Counted from the stretch's first letter, positions 9,184-18,535 are shown. The stretch is 64,000 nt of DNA from Phycisphaerae bacterium (GCA_002716385.1 PBAX01000022.1:310001-374000); one strand, 5' to 3'. Numbers and translations: made by a program. The notes: generated by a model not told the origin, from the sequence alone.

Positions 9184-9609
9184 TTAGGGCATTCCCGCCG
9201 CCAACCACGATTCGATCTTCGTCGAGATCTGATCACGGATGGTCCGGAACGCCTCGCGTCGAGTTTCCTCGTCACCCTGGCAAGCTGCCGGATCATCGAA
9301 TGGCCATGCCCGGACCTGTCCACCTGCCACGACCGGGCACTTCTCGGAAGCTGCTGCACAGACCGCAATGGTCAGCGCTACCGGACCATCGGCAAGTACT
9401 TCATCAACATCAGTGGATCGAAGTCCGCTTGTGCAGATTCCGACTTCCTCAAGAACCTCGATGGCAAGCGGGTGAACGGACGCGGGATCGGTTCCTGCGC
9501 TGCATGCCGTGATGTCATCCCCAGCGCGATCTCTCAGAATCGCTTCCGCAAGCTGACTGCGTGCACTGTTGGCGGTGCAGAGAAAGAGGATCCTGGGTCG
9601 GGCAGTCAT
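9184..9609 (-). CDS. arsC: Arsenate reductase, thioredoxin-coupled (LMW protein tyrosine phosphatase fold)
   Basis: A 141-residue protein with the P-loop CTANSARS at 11-18, where Cys11 is the nucleophile. Cys84 and Cys91 are seven residues apart in VCAAASEKCPV. That spacing matches the redox pair of thioredoxin-dependent ArsC (Cys82/Cys89 in Staphylococcus aureus), which plain tyrosine phosphatases lack. WPFDDP carries the general acid Asp. Its ATG overlaps the stop of the PhoU-like gene (ATGA), so it closes a phosphate-uptake operon. That fits a role in reducing arsenate that enters through phosphate carriers. Confidence 0.87.
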   Translation of the reverse strand: MTARPRILFLCTANSARSQLAEAILRDRAGDDITACSAGTDPASVHPLAIEVLEEVGICTSGLRSTDVDEVLADGPVALTIAVCAAASEKCPVVAGGQVRAWPFDDPAACQGDEETRREAFRTIRDQISTKIESWLAAGMP

Positions 9610-10316
9610 CCTGCGTCGGAATCCTTGCCCTGCTCTTCCGATGAGTTCTTCTTGGGTTTCCGGAAGTCGAGATCCTCGATTCGCCCGAACACCGCCGTGG
9701 CGATATTCGCTAGATGTGATGCGACCCTCTTGTAGTGCCGAGCCAGCAGTGAGTAGGCCACTGCGGCATGGGTCTCCACGGTTCGTCTATCCAGAAGCAA
9801 CGTCTCCTCGACAGCGTCGCACTCGCCGCGAATCCTGTCTGCAGCCTTGATGGCGCTCTTGGCCTGCTTGGTGCTTGATTCGGTGAAGGCCTTGATCACA
9901 TCCTCGAAAAGAACCGAGGCCTGCTCTCGAATATCCTCGAGTGGCTGATGGTATCTGTCGATTTCATAATCGCCTTCGTAGTAACGGCCGACTTCAAATA
10001 CGTTCTTGCAGTAGTCGCCAATCCGTTCGGCATCCTTCGCGATGCTCATCAGGGCCAGACATCCTGGAATATCTGCCACGGGATTCACCGTGAGATGCGT
10101 GAGGATGTTTCCTCGAAGAGATCGAAGGAGAGTGTTGATCTCCTGATCCTTGTTGTAGATGGGATCTTGGACATCATCCCCACTCTTCTTCCCGCAGATG
10201 ACATCATTGGCTTCCCCGAACATCCATTGAGCTGCAGCCAGCATTTCGCCAAACTGGGAGAATGCCTGATCGAGTTTGTTGTCGGACTTTAGCGCTGCGA
10301 TCAATTGGCCGAGCAT
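9606..10316 (-). CDS. PhoU-domain protein paired with Na+/phosphate symporter
   Basis: A 236-residue all-helical protein with two PhoU-like three-helix repeats. Acidic helix faces such as ALMSIAKDAERIGDYCKN (about 88-105) and LARHYKRVASHLANIATAVF near 200-220 match the metal-binding E/DxxRxxD-type pattern. PhoU proteins restrain phosphate import and signal to PhoR. AAGGAG lies 9 bases before the ATG. It sits between the symporter gene and arsC on the same strand, so it probably regulates that symporter; no PstSCAB transporter is present in the window. Confidence 0.85.
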   Translation of the reverse strand: MLGQLIAALKSDNKLDQAFSQFGEMLAAAQWMFGEANDVICGKKSGDDVQDPIYNKDQEINTLLRSLRGNILTHLTVNPVADIPGCLALMSIAKDAERIGDYCKNVFEVGRYYEGDYEIDRYHQPLEDIREQASVLFEDVIKAFTESSTKQAKSAIKAADRIRGECDAVEETLLLDRRTVETHAAVAYSLLARHYKRVASHLANIATAVFGRIEDLDFRKPKKNSSEEQGKDSDAG

Positions 10317-10364
10317 CTTTGAATCTCCTTGACTTCCAATTCTTGAAAAGAAGTCCTGGTGTGT

Positions 10365-11534
10365 CTAGTCACTGTAGAAGAAAACTTCTGTGATGATCAG
10401 GCCCGTAATTGGAATGATCACGAAAATAGTCAGAAGGAAGAACAGTGCATATCGTGGCGAACGCGACGCGACGCCGCTGTACCACTTCGCCAATCGGATC
10501 GGGATCATCTTGAATGGATACCAGATCCCGTTGTCGAACATGTTGAACAGCACATGCGATACCGCCACGGTCACGGCACCGGCAGTCGGATTTGCGGTGG
10601 CGGCGATGACCCCGGTGACCGTGGTCCCGATATTGCAGCCCAGCATGAATGGAAAGACCCGACGCAGCTTGACCGCACCGGCTCCGGCAATGGGAACCAT
10701 CAGGCTTGTGGTCACTGAACTGGACTGCACGGCGATCGTCGATCCGATGCCTGAAAGCCATGCCAGTAGGTCGTTTCTGAAAATAACCTTGCTGAAGAGG
10801 CCCTCGAGTCGCTGCAGCAACGCACCCTTCAGGTTGCTGACAAGACCAAGCAGGGAGACGAACAGGATCAGCAGACCGATGATGGCCACCGTGACGCCTA
10901 TCGCCGTCACATTCGAGGTCACATAACTGACGGAACCGTCAATGAATGAGACAACCGGTTTCGTGATCGTCTTGATCGGACTCGTCGGCTTGGTGCCGGG
11001 GTCCAGACCCATGAGTTCCGTGATCCACATCGAGACCCGCATCAAAATTCCATGACCATTGCTTCCCGGAAGGGAGCGGGAGGCCCATTCCAACGGGAAC
11101 AACATCAGCACGGTGAGAAGATTGGGGATGGCGTGCATGAGTGCCGTTGAATAGGCTCGGCGGAACTGCCGCCTGATCCTCATTGTTCCAAGTGAGACGA
11201 TCAGGCCTGTGATGCTGGTCCCGATATTGGCGCCCATGACCGCGAAGATGGCCGTGCCGACGCTCAGTTCACCGGCCGCTACAAGCGTGATGATGAGTGA
11301 TGTCGTGAATGACGAACTCTGGACGATCGATGTGACCAGGACGGAGGCGAACAACGCGACCAGAGGGTTGTCCCCCTGAGCCATGGCTGCGTTGATCCAG
11401 TCCGTCGACTTCCCAATCTGCTTCAGCCCGGATCCCATCACGTTGATGGCACACAGGAAGAAATAGAGTGACATCAATGCCATGAAGGCATGAATCCACA
11501 GCGGTCGGCTTTTGATCTGATTGGGCAGTGTCAT
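10365..11534 (-). CDS. Na+/phosphate cotransporter (NptA/PNaS family)
   Basis: A 389-residue inner-membrane protein with about eight hydrophobic helices. The inverted family repeat is clear: TSIVQSSSFTTSLI near 70 and TIAVQSSSVTTSLM near 265 carry the QSSS motifs that line the substrate and Na+ path. Each is followed by a GANIGT/GCNIGT segment. It lacks the C-terminal PhoU domain seen in some homologues; that domain is supplied as a separate gene 48 bases downstream. GAGAAG precedes the start. Confidence 0.92.
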   Translation of the reverse strand: MTLPNQIKSRPLWIHAFMALMSLYFFLCAINVMGSGLKQIGKSTDWINAAMAQGDNPLVALFASVLVTSIVQSSSFTTSLIITLVAAGELSVGTAIFAVMGANIGTSITGLIVSLGTMRIRRQFRRAYSTALMHAIPNLLTVLMLFPLEWASRSLPGSNGHGILMRVSMWITELMGLDPGTKPTSPIKTITKPVVSFIDGSVSYVTSNVTAIGVTVAIIGLLILFVSLLGLVSNLKGALLQRLEGLFSKVIFRNDLLAWLSGIGSTIAVQSSSVTTSLMVPIAGAGAVKLRRVFPFMLGCNIGTTVTGVIAATANPTAGAVTVAVSHVLFNMFDNGIWYPFKMIPIRLAKWYSGVASRSPRYALFFLLTIFVIIPITGLIITEVFFYSD

Positions 11535-11601
11535 CGGATCTTCTCGTCTACTTTAGCTGCATTGACGGGCAGGCAACGTCAGCAAGTTATCGCGACGATA
11601 T

Positions 11602-13401
11602 TCAGGATTCGATGGGTGCGTTGTTAAGATTGTGTTCAGAAGGAATCGGGAGGGAGACAGTGAATACCGAGCCTTCTCCAGGGGTGCTTTCCACCTCAAC
11701 AGAACCCCCATGGGCCTGGGCAATGTGCTTGACGATGGCCAGGCCCAGACCCGTGCCCCCCACCTCACGACTCCGTCCTCGATCAACCCTGAAGAAACGC
11801 TCGAAGAGCCGGCGGCAGGAGCCCTCGTCGATACCGGGGCCCTCATCCGCCACAGTGATGTGCAGCTTGGATTCCGTGACGCTCGCGGCGAGTTGAACGG
11901 TCGAACTTGGTGGGCCGTATCGAATGGCATTCACGACGAGATTGCTGACGGCCTGCTCGAGAAGGTGCTTGCTTCCAAAGCAGGTCAGCGGTTCATCGCA
12001 CTTGACCTCGAGAATGATGCTCCGGCCCTCGGCTTCGTCCCCGCAACCAATCACCACTTCATCAAGCAACTCGTGAACCGCAAGCGTCTCTCGTTCCGGC
12101 AGACGCGATTCATCGGAATCCTCCAGACGTGACAGCGAGAGCAGATCCTCGATGATGGCGGATAGCCTCCCGGCATTGCTTACCAAGACATCGATGTAGC
12201 GTCTTCGCTTGGCGTCATCATCCTCATCAATGAGCAGTTCGGCGTATCCCTGGATCGCCGTGATCGGAGTTCGCAGTTCGTGTGACACGTTGGACGCGAA
12301 ATCGGTTCGCATCGCCTCGAGCTGTCGCATTCTGGTGACGTCGTCCAGAACAAGCAACGTGCCCACCTGCTGATCATCGTCCGCATAGATCGGTTCGCTC
12401 TGAACGACGATCTGACGACCATCCAGCGAATCCAGCGACATCTCGGATACGAGATGATCGCCCGTATCGGCTGCTGCTCGAGCGAAGGCGATCAATTCGG
12501 CGTCGATTCCGAGTTCATCCAGTTGCTGTCCGCGAATGTCCGTCTGATCCACGGAGAGAATGCTCGAGGCCGCAGGATTCATGCTGATCACGTGACCATC
12601 CAGCCCCATCGCGATCACACCCGTTCTCAAGGCGAACAGAATGCCCTGCATCTCACTCTGTTGAACAGAGAACTGCCGGATGCGTTCCCCCTGATCCTCC
12701 GCGATCTGATCCAGTGAAAGCCCCAGTGATCTCAATGCACCGGGAAGATTCGTGTCGGCGCGATGGTCGAAGTCGCCCGCCGCCAGTTTCTTGGCACCAT
12801 CACTGAGACGTCCGACAAGACGGCTTACATCCCTTGAAACGTATGCCACCGCACAAAGCGTCACCAGAAGCAAGCCCACAAGCACGAGAAGTATGGACCA
12901 GATGATGGGCATGATCTGGGATCGAGTGAGATCACTGCGCATCGATGCGCGAATGACGACCGTCTGTCCATCCACGGAGAACCTTCTGGCCGCATATGTC
13001 ATGCCTTCGCCAATGGTCTCGCTGAACCTGGTCTCGACCGCATTGCCCGACCGGACCGCTGCCAGCACTTCCGGTCGATCGCCATGATTTCCCATGGTCT
13101 GCGTATTTCCATCACTGTCCCAGCGAACATCCCCCGCGGATCCGATCAGTGTCAATCTGATGTCCGGCGAGGACTCGTGCCATTGATCCAGGATGGTTCG
13201 TTCCTGGCCGGGATCCGCCTTGATCAATGACTCGAGGTGCTTCGTGTCTCTGGAAAGCAGGCTTTCCACACGGGATTGGTTGAAGTCCTCGACGATGGAA
13301 ATCGTGATCCATGCCACGGGGATCGAAGCGAGAATTTGAATCAGTGCGATCGGCAGGCCAAATCGCCACAGCAGTGATCTGCCGGAACCGGGGGGCCTCA
13401 T
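11602..13401 (-). CDS. phoR: Phosphate-type sensor histidine kinase (PhoR-like)
   Basis: A 599-residue membrane kinase. A first helix lies at about 12-32, an extracytoplasmic domain of about 125 residues follows, then a second helix near 155-175, a HAMP-like segment and a PAS domain (LRTGVIAMGLDG). The HisKA motif is NVSHELRTPITA with the phospho-accepting histidine. The ATPase domain has NLVVNAIRYGP (N box), DEGPGID (G1) and GGTGLGLAIVKH (G2). Its ATG overlaps the regulator's TGA as ATGA, which fixes the start at 13401; an in-frame start 7 codons earlier is less likely. Phosphate sensing is inferred from the downstream genes. Confidence 0.88.
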   Translation of the reverse strand: MRPPGSGRSLLWRFGLPIALIQILASIPVAWITISIVEDFNQSRVESLLSRDTKHLESLIKADPGQERTILDQWHESSPDIRLTLIGSAGDVRWDSDGNTQTMGNHGDRPEVLAAVRSGNAVETRFSETIGEGMTYAARRFSVDGQTVVIRASMRSDLTRSQIMPIIWSILLVLVGLLLVTLCAVAYVSRDVSRLVGRLSDGAKKLAAGDFDHRADTNLPGALRSLGLSLDQIAEDQGERIRQFSVQQSEMQGILFALRTGVIAMGLDGHVISMNPAASSILSVDQTDIRGQQLDELGIDAELIAFARAAADTGDHLVSEMSLDSLDGRQIVVQSEPIYADDDQQVGTLLVLDDVTRMRQLEAMRTDFASNVSHELRTPITAIQGYAELLIDEDDDAKRRRYIDVLVSNAGRLSAIIEDLLSLSRLEDSDESRLPERETLAVHELLDEVVIGCGDEAEGRSIILEVKCDEPLTCFGSKHLLEQAVSNLVVNAIRYGPPSSTVQLAASVTESKLHITVADEGPGIDEGSCRRLFERFFRVDRGRSREVGGTGLGLAIVKHIAQAHGGSVEVESTPGEGSVFTVSLPIPSEHNLNNAPIES

Positions 13402-14114
13402 GTCGCCGCCATCCGCGAACACTCTTCCATTCGATACCCGACGCCGCGAATGGTCTCGATCAGATCGCCCGCCTCACCGAGCTTCCGCCTCAGCGAGGTT
13501 ATGTGCACATCCACAGTTCGATTCGACATGACGACGCGGGAACCGTGGGTCGCCTCGATTATCTGCTCTCTTGTTCGAACGAAACCCGGACGACTGGCCA
13601 GAAATGTGAGGATCTTGAATTCACTGGCCGTGACATTGATCGGCTTGTCGTCGACGCGTACTTCATGGCGATCGTTGTCGATGTCTATCGATCCAATGCG
13701 GGTATTCGAATTCTGTTCGGAAAGAACCGGTCTCGCTTCGTCTCGACGAAGCGCATTCCTGATCCTTGCGATGAGAACCTTCGCACTGAATGGCTTGACC
13801 ATGTAATCATCGGCGCCCATCTCAAGCCCGGAGACGATGTCGGATTCCTCGCCCTTCGCCGTCAGCATGATGATTGGGATGTGGCGAGTCTGCTGATTCC
13901 ATTTCAACTGACGGCAGACTTCCTTGCCATCAATGCCCGGAAGCATGAGATCCAGAACGACAAGGGATACATCGTGGGCAGCAAGATACTTGAGCGCAGC
14001 TTCTCCGGATTCAACCAGACGGGTTTCATACCCTTCGCGCTGCAGGTTGAGACTGACGAGGTCGCCGATCTGACGCTCGTCTTCGACTATCAGAATCGGC
14101 GTCTTAGCCACCAT
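13398..14114 (-). CDS. phoB: OmpR/PhoB-family response regulator
   Basis: A 238-residue regulator. The receiver domain has acidic residues in VEDE (10-13), phospho-acceptor Asp55 in VVLDLMLPG and the conserved Lys in MVKPFSA. The C-terminal winged helix ends with RTVDVHITSLRRKLG and IETIRGVGYR, typical of PhoB/OmpR DNA-binding domains. The open frame extends upstream through tRNA-Cys, so I placed the start at 14114 (MVAKTPILIVEDE). Translational coupling to the kinase and the phosphate transporter downstream argue for control of phosphate starvation genes. I saw no Pho box. Confidence 0.88.
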   Translation of the reverse strand: MVAKTPILIVEDERQIGDLVSLNLQREGYETRLVESGEAALKYLAAHDVSLVVLDLMLPGIDGKEVCRQLKWNQQTRHIPIIMLTAKGEESDIVSGLEMGADDYMVKPFSAKVLIARIRNALRRDEARPVLSEQNSNTRIGSIDIDNDRHEVRVDDKPINVTASEFKILTFLASRPGFVRTREQIIEATHGSRVVMSNRTVDVHITSLRRKLGEAGDLIETIRGVGYRMEECSRMAAT

Positions 14115-14192
14115 TGATCTGGTCCACCAACCCATTCCTGGAGCCGGAGGAGCGACTGCTCCAAACCGAGGTCTCCAATGCGTCAAATAAAG

Positions 14193-14266
14193 AGGCCGAG
14201 GTGGGATTCGAACCCACGAATGACGGATTTGCAATCCGTTCCCTTAGTCCACTTGGGCACTCGGCC
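14193..14266 (-). tRNA. tRNA-Cys (anticodon GCA)
   Basis: A 74-base cloverleaf on the minus strand. The acceptor stem GGCCGAG pairs with CTCGGCC and the discriminator is T, as expected for tRNA-Cys. The anticodon stem ACGGA/TCCGT holds loop TTGCAAA with anticodon GCA. The T arm is GTGGG-TTCGAAT-CCCAC. CCA is not encoded. It ends 78 bases upstream of the response regulator on the same strand. Confidence 0.96.
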
Positions 14267-14368
14267 AGAGATGGTCCCAGAGGGTACTGAGGCCACAGCG
14301 AAGGAGCATACACCCGCTTTGAGTCCCTAGCAAAGGCAATCCTCCCGTCTGGCGATTACCCTGCTCGC

Positions 14369-15265
14369 ATGAAGACCCTGATCCCTGTCCTGATGCTTGT
14401 AACCACGCTGACTGCACCGCTCCTCGGCCAGGATTCCAAGCCGGCTCCGAAGAAGGATTCCTCCTCGAAGGAAGAACCTCGAAGTCGACCACCGTTGATC
14501 GCCGAAGGCACCGTGATTCTCGATGTCGAGGGCACGATGGTCAAGCATGGACGGAGGCCGCTCTGGCTCTTCCAGATGGAATCCCGGCCGGATACGCCGG
14601 CCGACGAGCAGCAGGAGTTCGTCCTGCTGCCCTGCCGTCTGCTCGAGGAGATGGAGCGCAAGGCCGATTCGATTGCCCCGGTTCCCGCCAGATTCAGCCT
14701 CAGCGGAGAGGTCCTGAACTATGGAAGCGACAACTGGTTGCTGCCCCAGCATGTCGAGTGGATCACGGATCACGCCGAACGGGCGGAACCCGAGAACGTC
14801 CCGGCTGATCCGACGAACAGTCCCGATGACATGGAGGTCGTCGAGGTCGATGACGAGATGGATGATCCAATGGCTCGCGATCAAGGTGACAGCATCGCGG
14901 ACATCGTCGCGGATCTTCAGGCGAGCGTCGGTCCGCTTCGCAAGAGCGTCGATGCCGGTGATTCGGTCGAACCGGTCAGTGGTCCTTCCGAAGGTCGACT
15001 GCTGGTCTCCCGCCGTGGTCGTCTGGGACGAGGCCGAACGGGCGCATGGATGTTCGTGCTCGACTCCGATACCACCGGTCTCGCCGATCCATCCCTCGTT
15101 CTCCTTCCATCAAGAAAAACCGCCGAGCTTGAACACTACGGCGGCTACGGATGGCTTGGTCAACCAATGCTGATCAGTGGAGAAGTCTTCGTCTATCGAG
15201 GAAGGCACTTTCTCCGACCGACCGCCTGGAAGATGGTCAGGGAACGCCCCAACCTGATTCGCTGA
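14369..15265 (+). CDS. Secreted protein with an internally duplicated domain, unknown function
   Basis: A 298-residue protein with a signal peptide ending near Gln21 and a Lys/Ser-rich linker. Two units of about 80 residues resemble each other: 46-127 and 208-284. Each runs EG-x-(I/L)L, then W(L/M)F, then a VLLP strand, then SGEV with an aromatic strand and a final L-x-P. An acidic linker (about 150-172, rich in Asp/Glu/Met) separates them. I do not know the family. The fold is probably small beta barrels or sandwiches. Confidence 0.6.
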   Translation: MKTLIPVLMLVTTLTAPLLGQDSKPAPKKDSSSKEEPRSRPPLIAEGTVILDVEGTMVKHGRRPLWLFQMESRPDTPADEQQEFVLLPCRLLEEMERKADSIAPVPARFSLSGEVLNYGSDNWLLPQHVEWITDHAERAEPENVPADPTNSPDDMEVVEVDDEMDDPMARDQGDSIADIVADLQASVGPLRKSVDAGDSVEPVSGPSEGRLLVSRRGRLGRGRTGAWMFVLDSDTTGLADPSLVLLPSRKTAELEHYGGYGWLGQPMLISGEVFVYRGRHFLRPTAWKMVRERPNLIR

Positions 15266-15266
15266 A

Positions 15267-15740
15267 TCAGTCCTTCATCTTGACTTCGGTCATGACGATC
15301 GGTTCCATCGGGCAATCACGGCCATCGGTGTCGGCACCGCCAATGGTACGCACCACTTCGATTCCATCGACGACGCGTCCGAATCCCGTGTATTGACCAT
15401 CGAGATGCTGACAGTGCTCTCGACCAAGGCAGATGAAGAACTGGCTGCCCGCCGAATTCGGATCGGCGCTGCGTGCCATGGAAAGCACACCCTCGTCATG
15501 AGGACGATCATTGAACTCGGCGTCGACATTCCAGCCGGGACCGCCAGTGCCGGTTCCTTCGGGGCAACCACCCTGGATCACGAAGTTGGGAATGATTCGA
15601 TGGAAGCTCAGTCCATCGTAGAAACCCGCCTTGGTGAGCTTGATGAAGTTCTCCACATGACCCGGGGCCACGTCATCCCAGAGCTCGACGACGATCGGAC
15701 CATGAGTCGTGTTGATATCCACCTGCTGATAAGTAGTCAC
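15267..15740 (-). CDS. Peptidyl-prolyl cis-trans isomerase, cyclophilin type
   Basis: A 157-residue single-domain cyclophilin catalysing proline isomerisation. The active-site motifs are present: FHRIIPNFVIQGG (catalytic Arg, Phe and Gln region), SMARSADPNSAGSQFFI and the HLDGQYTGFG loop. It has no signal peptide, so it is cytoplasmic. I chose a GTG start at 15740 because AAGGAG lies exactly 6 bases upstream; the ATG at 15761 has no ribosome site and sits just after the gatB stop. It probably shares a transcript with gatB. Confidence 0.93.
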   Translation of the reverse strand: MTTYQQVDINTTHGPIVVELWDDVAPGHVENFIKLTKAGFYDGLSFHRIIPNFVIQGGCPEGTGTGGPGWNVDAEFNDRPHDEGVLSMARSADPNSAGSQFFICLGREHCQHLDGQYTGFGRVVDGIEVVRTIGGADTDGRDCPMEPIVMTEVKMKD

Positions 15741-15768
15741 TGTCTTCTCCTTGCTTTCCATTGATTGT

Positions 15769-17286
15769 TCAGGAACGAAGTCTCTCGATCAATCGTTCGC
15801 GGATCATCTTCGCGTCGGCCTGGCCGCCACTGACCTTCATGATATGCCCCATGATCCGGCCCATTGCCGCATCCTTGCCGGCGGCGAAGTCCTCGGCTGC
15901 CTGCGGATGGAGCTCGACGGCCTCGTCGATCCATGAATCAAGCTGACCGGTATCGCTCACCTGCAGCAGGCCCTTCGTCTCCGCCATCGCCTCCGCGGTT
16001 TCATCGCTGTCGCACAGAAGCGTGAACAGTTCGACGCCCGCGGTGGAACCGATCGCATTGGAAGCGCGAAGGCCGATGATGCCGGCGATCTGCTCGGGCG
16101 TGATTCCAAGCGCCTCCACCTCGACCTCCCGTTCACGAGCGATCCGGACGCCGGCGTTCAAAAGCCATTTCGCGGATTGTTGAGCGGCCTCCTCCGGACC
16201 GACATCGGCAGTCGTCGCACACTCGGCACACCGCTCGAAGAAGAAGCAGAGATCACGCTCCTCCGTCAATGCCGCCGCATCCTTCTCGGACAGACCGAAG
16301 GTGTCTCGATATCGCTGACGTCTGATCATCGGAAGCTCGGGGAGTTCACCACTCACACGCTGCTTCCAGGCTTCGTCGATGACGACTGGAAGCAGATCCG
16401 GATCGGGGAAATATCGATAGTCGTGAGCATCTTCCTTGTGCCGCTGGAGAACCGTGACCAGTTTCTGGTCATCCCAACCCCTGGTCGACTTCATGCCCGG
16501 TCCCATTTCCAGACCATCCGTCTTCCAGGCATCGACCTGACGTTCCGATTCGTGCTGGATCGCGCCCAGAACAGCCCGGAACGAGTTCAGATTCTTCACC
16601 TCGACGACTGGAGTGGCGACTGTTCGACCATCGTCGAGCGTCAACTCGAGATTGATGTTGGGCTCGAACCTCATGTGGCCCTTCTGCATGATTCCCTCGG
16701 TCACACCGAGGAAACGACAGATGTTCCGGAGTTCGCGACCGAATGTGACGCAGTCCTCCGCCGTCGTGAAATCGGGTTCGGTGACGATTTCCAGCAATGG
16801 TGTGCCGGCTCGGTTGTAGTCGACCAGCGAGCCTTCGTATGGATGACCGCCCGGAAGTTCATGACCGGTCTTGCCGGTGTCCTCCTCCAGATGGGCGCGC
16901 GTGATCCCGATCCTGGTCGTGCCGCCCTCGGACGATGGAATCTCGATCTCGCCTTCGAGGCAGAGCGGTTCGTCGTACTGGCTGATCTGGTATCCCTTGG
17001 GCAGATCCGGATAGAAGTAGTTCTTTCGATCCCACTTGGTGAAATCGGCGATCCGACAACCGAGTGCCATGCCCACCTTCATGGACATCTCGATGGCACC
17101 CATGTTGAGAACCGGCAGCGCCCCGGGAAGCGCCAGGACAAGCGGATCACAGAGCGTGTTCGGCTCGGCGGCATAGTTCTCGGGAAAGGCCGCACCCGCG
17201 GAACGTGTGAACATCTTGCTCCGCGTCGCCAGTTCGACGTGGACTTCCATCCCGATCTTCAATTGCTTGGAAACGATCTCTGCCAT
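15769..17286 (-). CDS. gatB: Asp-tRNA(Asn)/Glu-tRNA(Gln) amidotransferase subunit B
   Basis: A 505-residue GatB. This is the kinase/tRNA-binding subunit that activates Glu-tRNA(Gln) or Asp-tRNA(Asn) for amidation by GatA. The N-terminal cradle is recognisable from GMEVHVELATRSKMF, YFYPDLPKGYQISQYD, VDYNRAGTPLLEIVTEPD and MRFEPNINLEL. DYRYFPDPDLLPVVI marks the end of the catalytic part. The last 150 residues form the helical and YqeY-like tail. Length is normal. gatA and gatC are not in the window, so the subunits are encoded apart. Confidence 0.97.
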   Translation of the reverse strand: MAEIVSKQLKIGMEVHVELATRSKMFTRSAGAAFPENYAAEPNTLCDPLVLALPGALPVLNMGAIEMSMKVGMALGCRIADFTKWDRKNYFYPDLPKGYQISQYDEPLCLEGEIEIPSSEGGTTRIGITRAHLEEDTGKTGHELPGGHPYEGSLVDYNRAGTPLLEIVTEPDFTTAEDCVTFGRELRNICRFLGVTEGIMQKGHMRFEPNINLELTLDDGRTVATPVVEVKNLNSFRAVLGAIQHESERQVDAWKTDGLEMGPGMKSTRGWDDQKLVTVLQRHKEDAHDYRYFPDPDLLPVVIDEAWKQRVSGELPELPMIRRQRYRDTFGLSEKDAAALTEERDLCFFFERCAECATTADVGPEEAAQQSAKWLLNAGVRIAREREVEVEALGITPEQIAGIIGLRASNAIGSTAGVELFTLLCDSDETAEAMAETKGLLQVSDTGQLDSWIDEAVELHPQAAEDFAAGKDAAMGRIMGHIMKVSGGQADAKMIRERLIERLRS

Positions 17287-17320
17287 GGTCTCGTCAACTT
17301 CAGGGGGTCACTCTTGTGAA

Positions 17321-18535
17321 TCAGGCTTCGCCGACCCGAGATCGTATGTTGTCCAGCACATTCATGAAGTTGATATAGGCGTCATATGGACTGTCATAGG
17401 GAGAAAAATACTTGTGGACGTCCCCATCAGCCCAGAATTTGGTGCACATGTAGTAGAGATGGTCGGAGGTGGTGAGTTTTCGCCAGTCCTCGAGGATGTG
17501 CTCGTCACCCTCCTCGTGACGGTGCTTCACGGCCCCCTCGAGCCGGAAGAGCTCCAGAGCCGCGTTTTCCTGCATGGCGTTCCCGAGCCACGCGCTGAGA
17601 TCCCGCTCCATGTCCGCCCATGAGATCGGATCGGGCGCGTCATAGACGCCCGAGGGCGCATATCGCTCGATAGCCTCGCTCACGGTGACGAAGTCGTTCT
17701 CGCCAGGCTGCACATCGAAGATCTTCTCGGGAAGGGATTCCAGGAACTCGAAGATCCCCGTATCGGCCCATTGGTGCTCGCCGAACGTCTCGTAGTCCAT
17801 GAACAGATTGCAGAGATGGCCGTCTCCATTGATCTGGTTCACCCATTCCGCGAACGTCTCGGCACGAAGCGGCCACTCTGACCAGTCGCGATTGCCGAAT
17901 CTGAACGCGATGTCGTCACTGAGCTTGTAGTTCTTCAGCAGCAGTCGAAGTGGAGCGTCGGGAAGGAAGTCGCCCGTGCCCGCGGGGGCATAGACGTAGC
18001 TTGGGGATCGCGAGCCGAGCAGGCGGTCGACACCCTCGCAGATCATGCCTCCGAACCGCCCCATGTCGGTGACCAGACCGGCGACGTCGTTCGAATAGAT
18101 CAGTTCGGTGTTGCGGAAGATCTGGGGGTCCTGATTGAACAGCTTCTGGATCCGTTCCCTGTGGGAATCGACCTGCGATCTGAACTCCGCCGGGGAGAAC
18201 AAGGCCGACAGGGAGTGGTGCGATGTCTCGGCGATGAACTCGCAGGCACCGGTCTCCGCACAGGCCTGAAAGGTCTCGATGACGTCAGGTGCCCATTCCT
18301 CCAGTTGATCGATGACGGTCTGGCTCAACGAGAAGGAGACCCGGAAGCGGCCCTCATGCCGTCTGATGAGGTCCAGGATCAACGCGGTGGTCGGGCGATA
18401 GCACTTGTCGGCGACCTTTTCCAGAATCTGGCGGTTCGCGTCGTTGTCGAAATAGAACGGGTCCGTACTGAAGACCGAGTATCTTCGGAGACGGTACGGC
18501 TGATGAACCTGGAAATAGAAGCAGACTGAGGCCAT
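17321..18535 (-). CDS. Glycoside hydrolase family 57 (alpha-amylase-like)
   Basis: A 404-residue enzyme of family GH57, retaining alpha-glucan hydrolases or transferases. FQVHQPYRLRRYS near the N-terminus is the family's HQP motif. EFIAETSHHSLSAL contains the likely nucleophile region, and FMDYETFGEHQW the acid/base aspartate. The C-terminal helical part (YYMCTKFWADGDVHKYFSPY) is also typical. It has no signal peptide, so it acts on internal glycogen-like glucans. I chose the Met at 18535 because the extra 12 residues from the upstream ATG (18571) do not look conserved. Confidence 0.9.
   Translation of the reverse strand: MASVCFYFQVHQPYRLRRYSVFSTDPFYFDNDANRQILEKVADKCYRPTTALILDLIRRHEGRFRVSFSLSQTVIDQLEEWAPDVIETFQACAETGACEFIAETSHHSLSALFSPAEFRSQVDSHRERIQKLFNQDPQIFRNTELIYSNDVAGLVTDMGRFGGMICEGVDRLLGSRSPSYVYAPAGTGDFLPDAPLRLLLKNYKLSDDIAFRFGNRDWSEWPLRAETFAEWVNQINGDGHLCNLFMDYETFGEHQWADTGIFEFLESLPEKIFDVQPGENDFVTVSEAIERYAPSGVYDAPDPISWADMERDLSAWLGNAMQENAALELFRLEGAVKHRHEEGDEHILEDWRKLTTSDHLYYMCTKFWADGDVHKYFSPYDSPYDAYINFMNVLDNIRSRVGEA

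Noticed and set aside
14115-14234. N-terminal extension of the response regulator frame
   Set aside because: It runs through tRNA-Cys, and PhoB-type regulators begin just before the VEDE motif.
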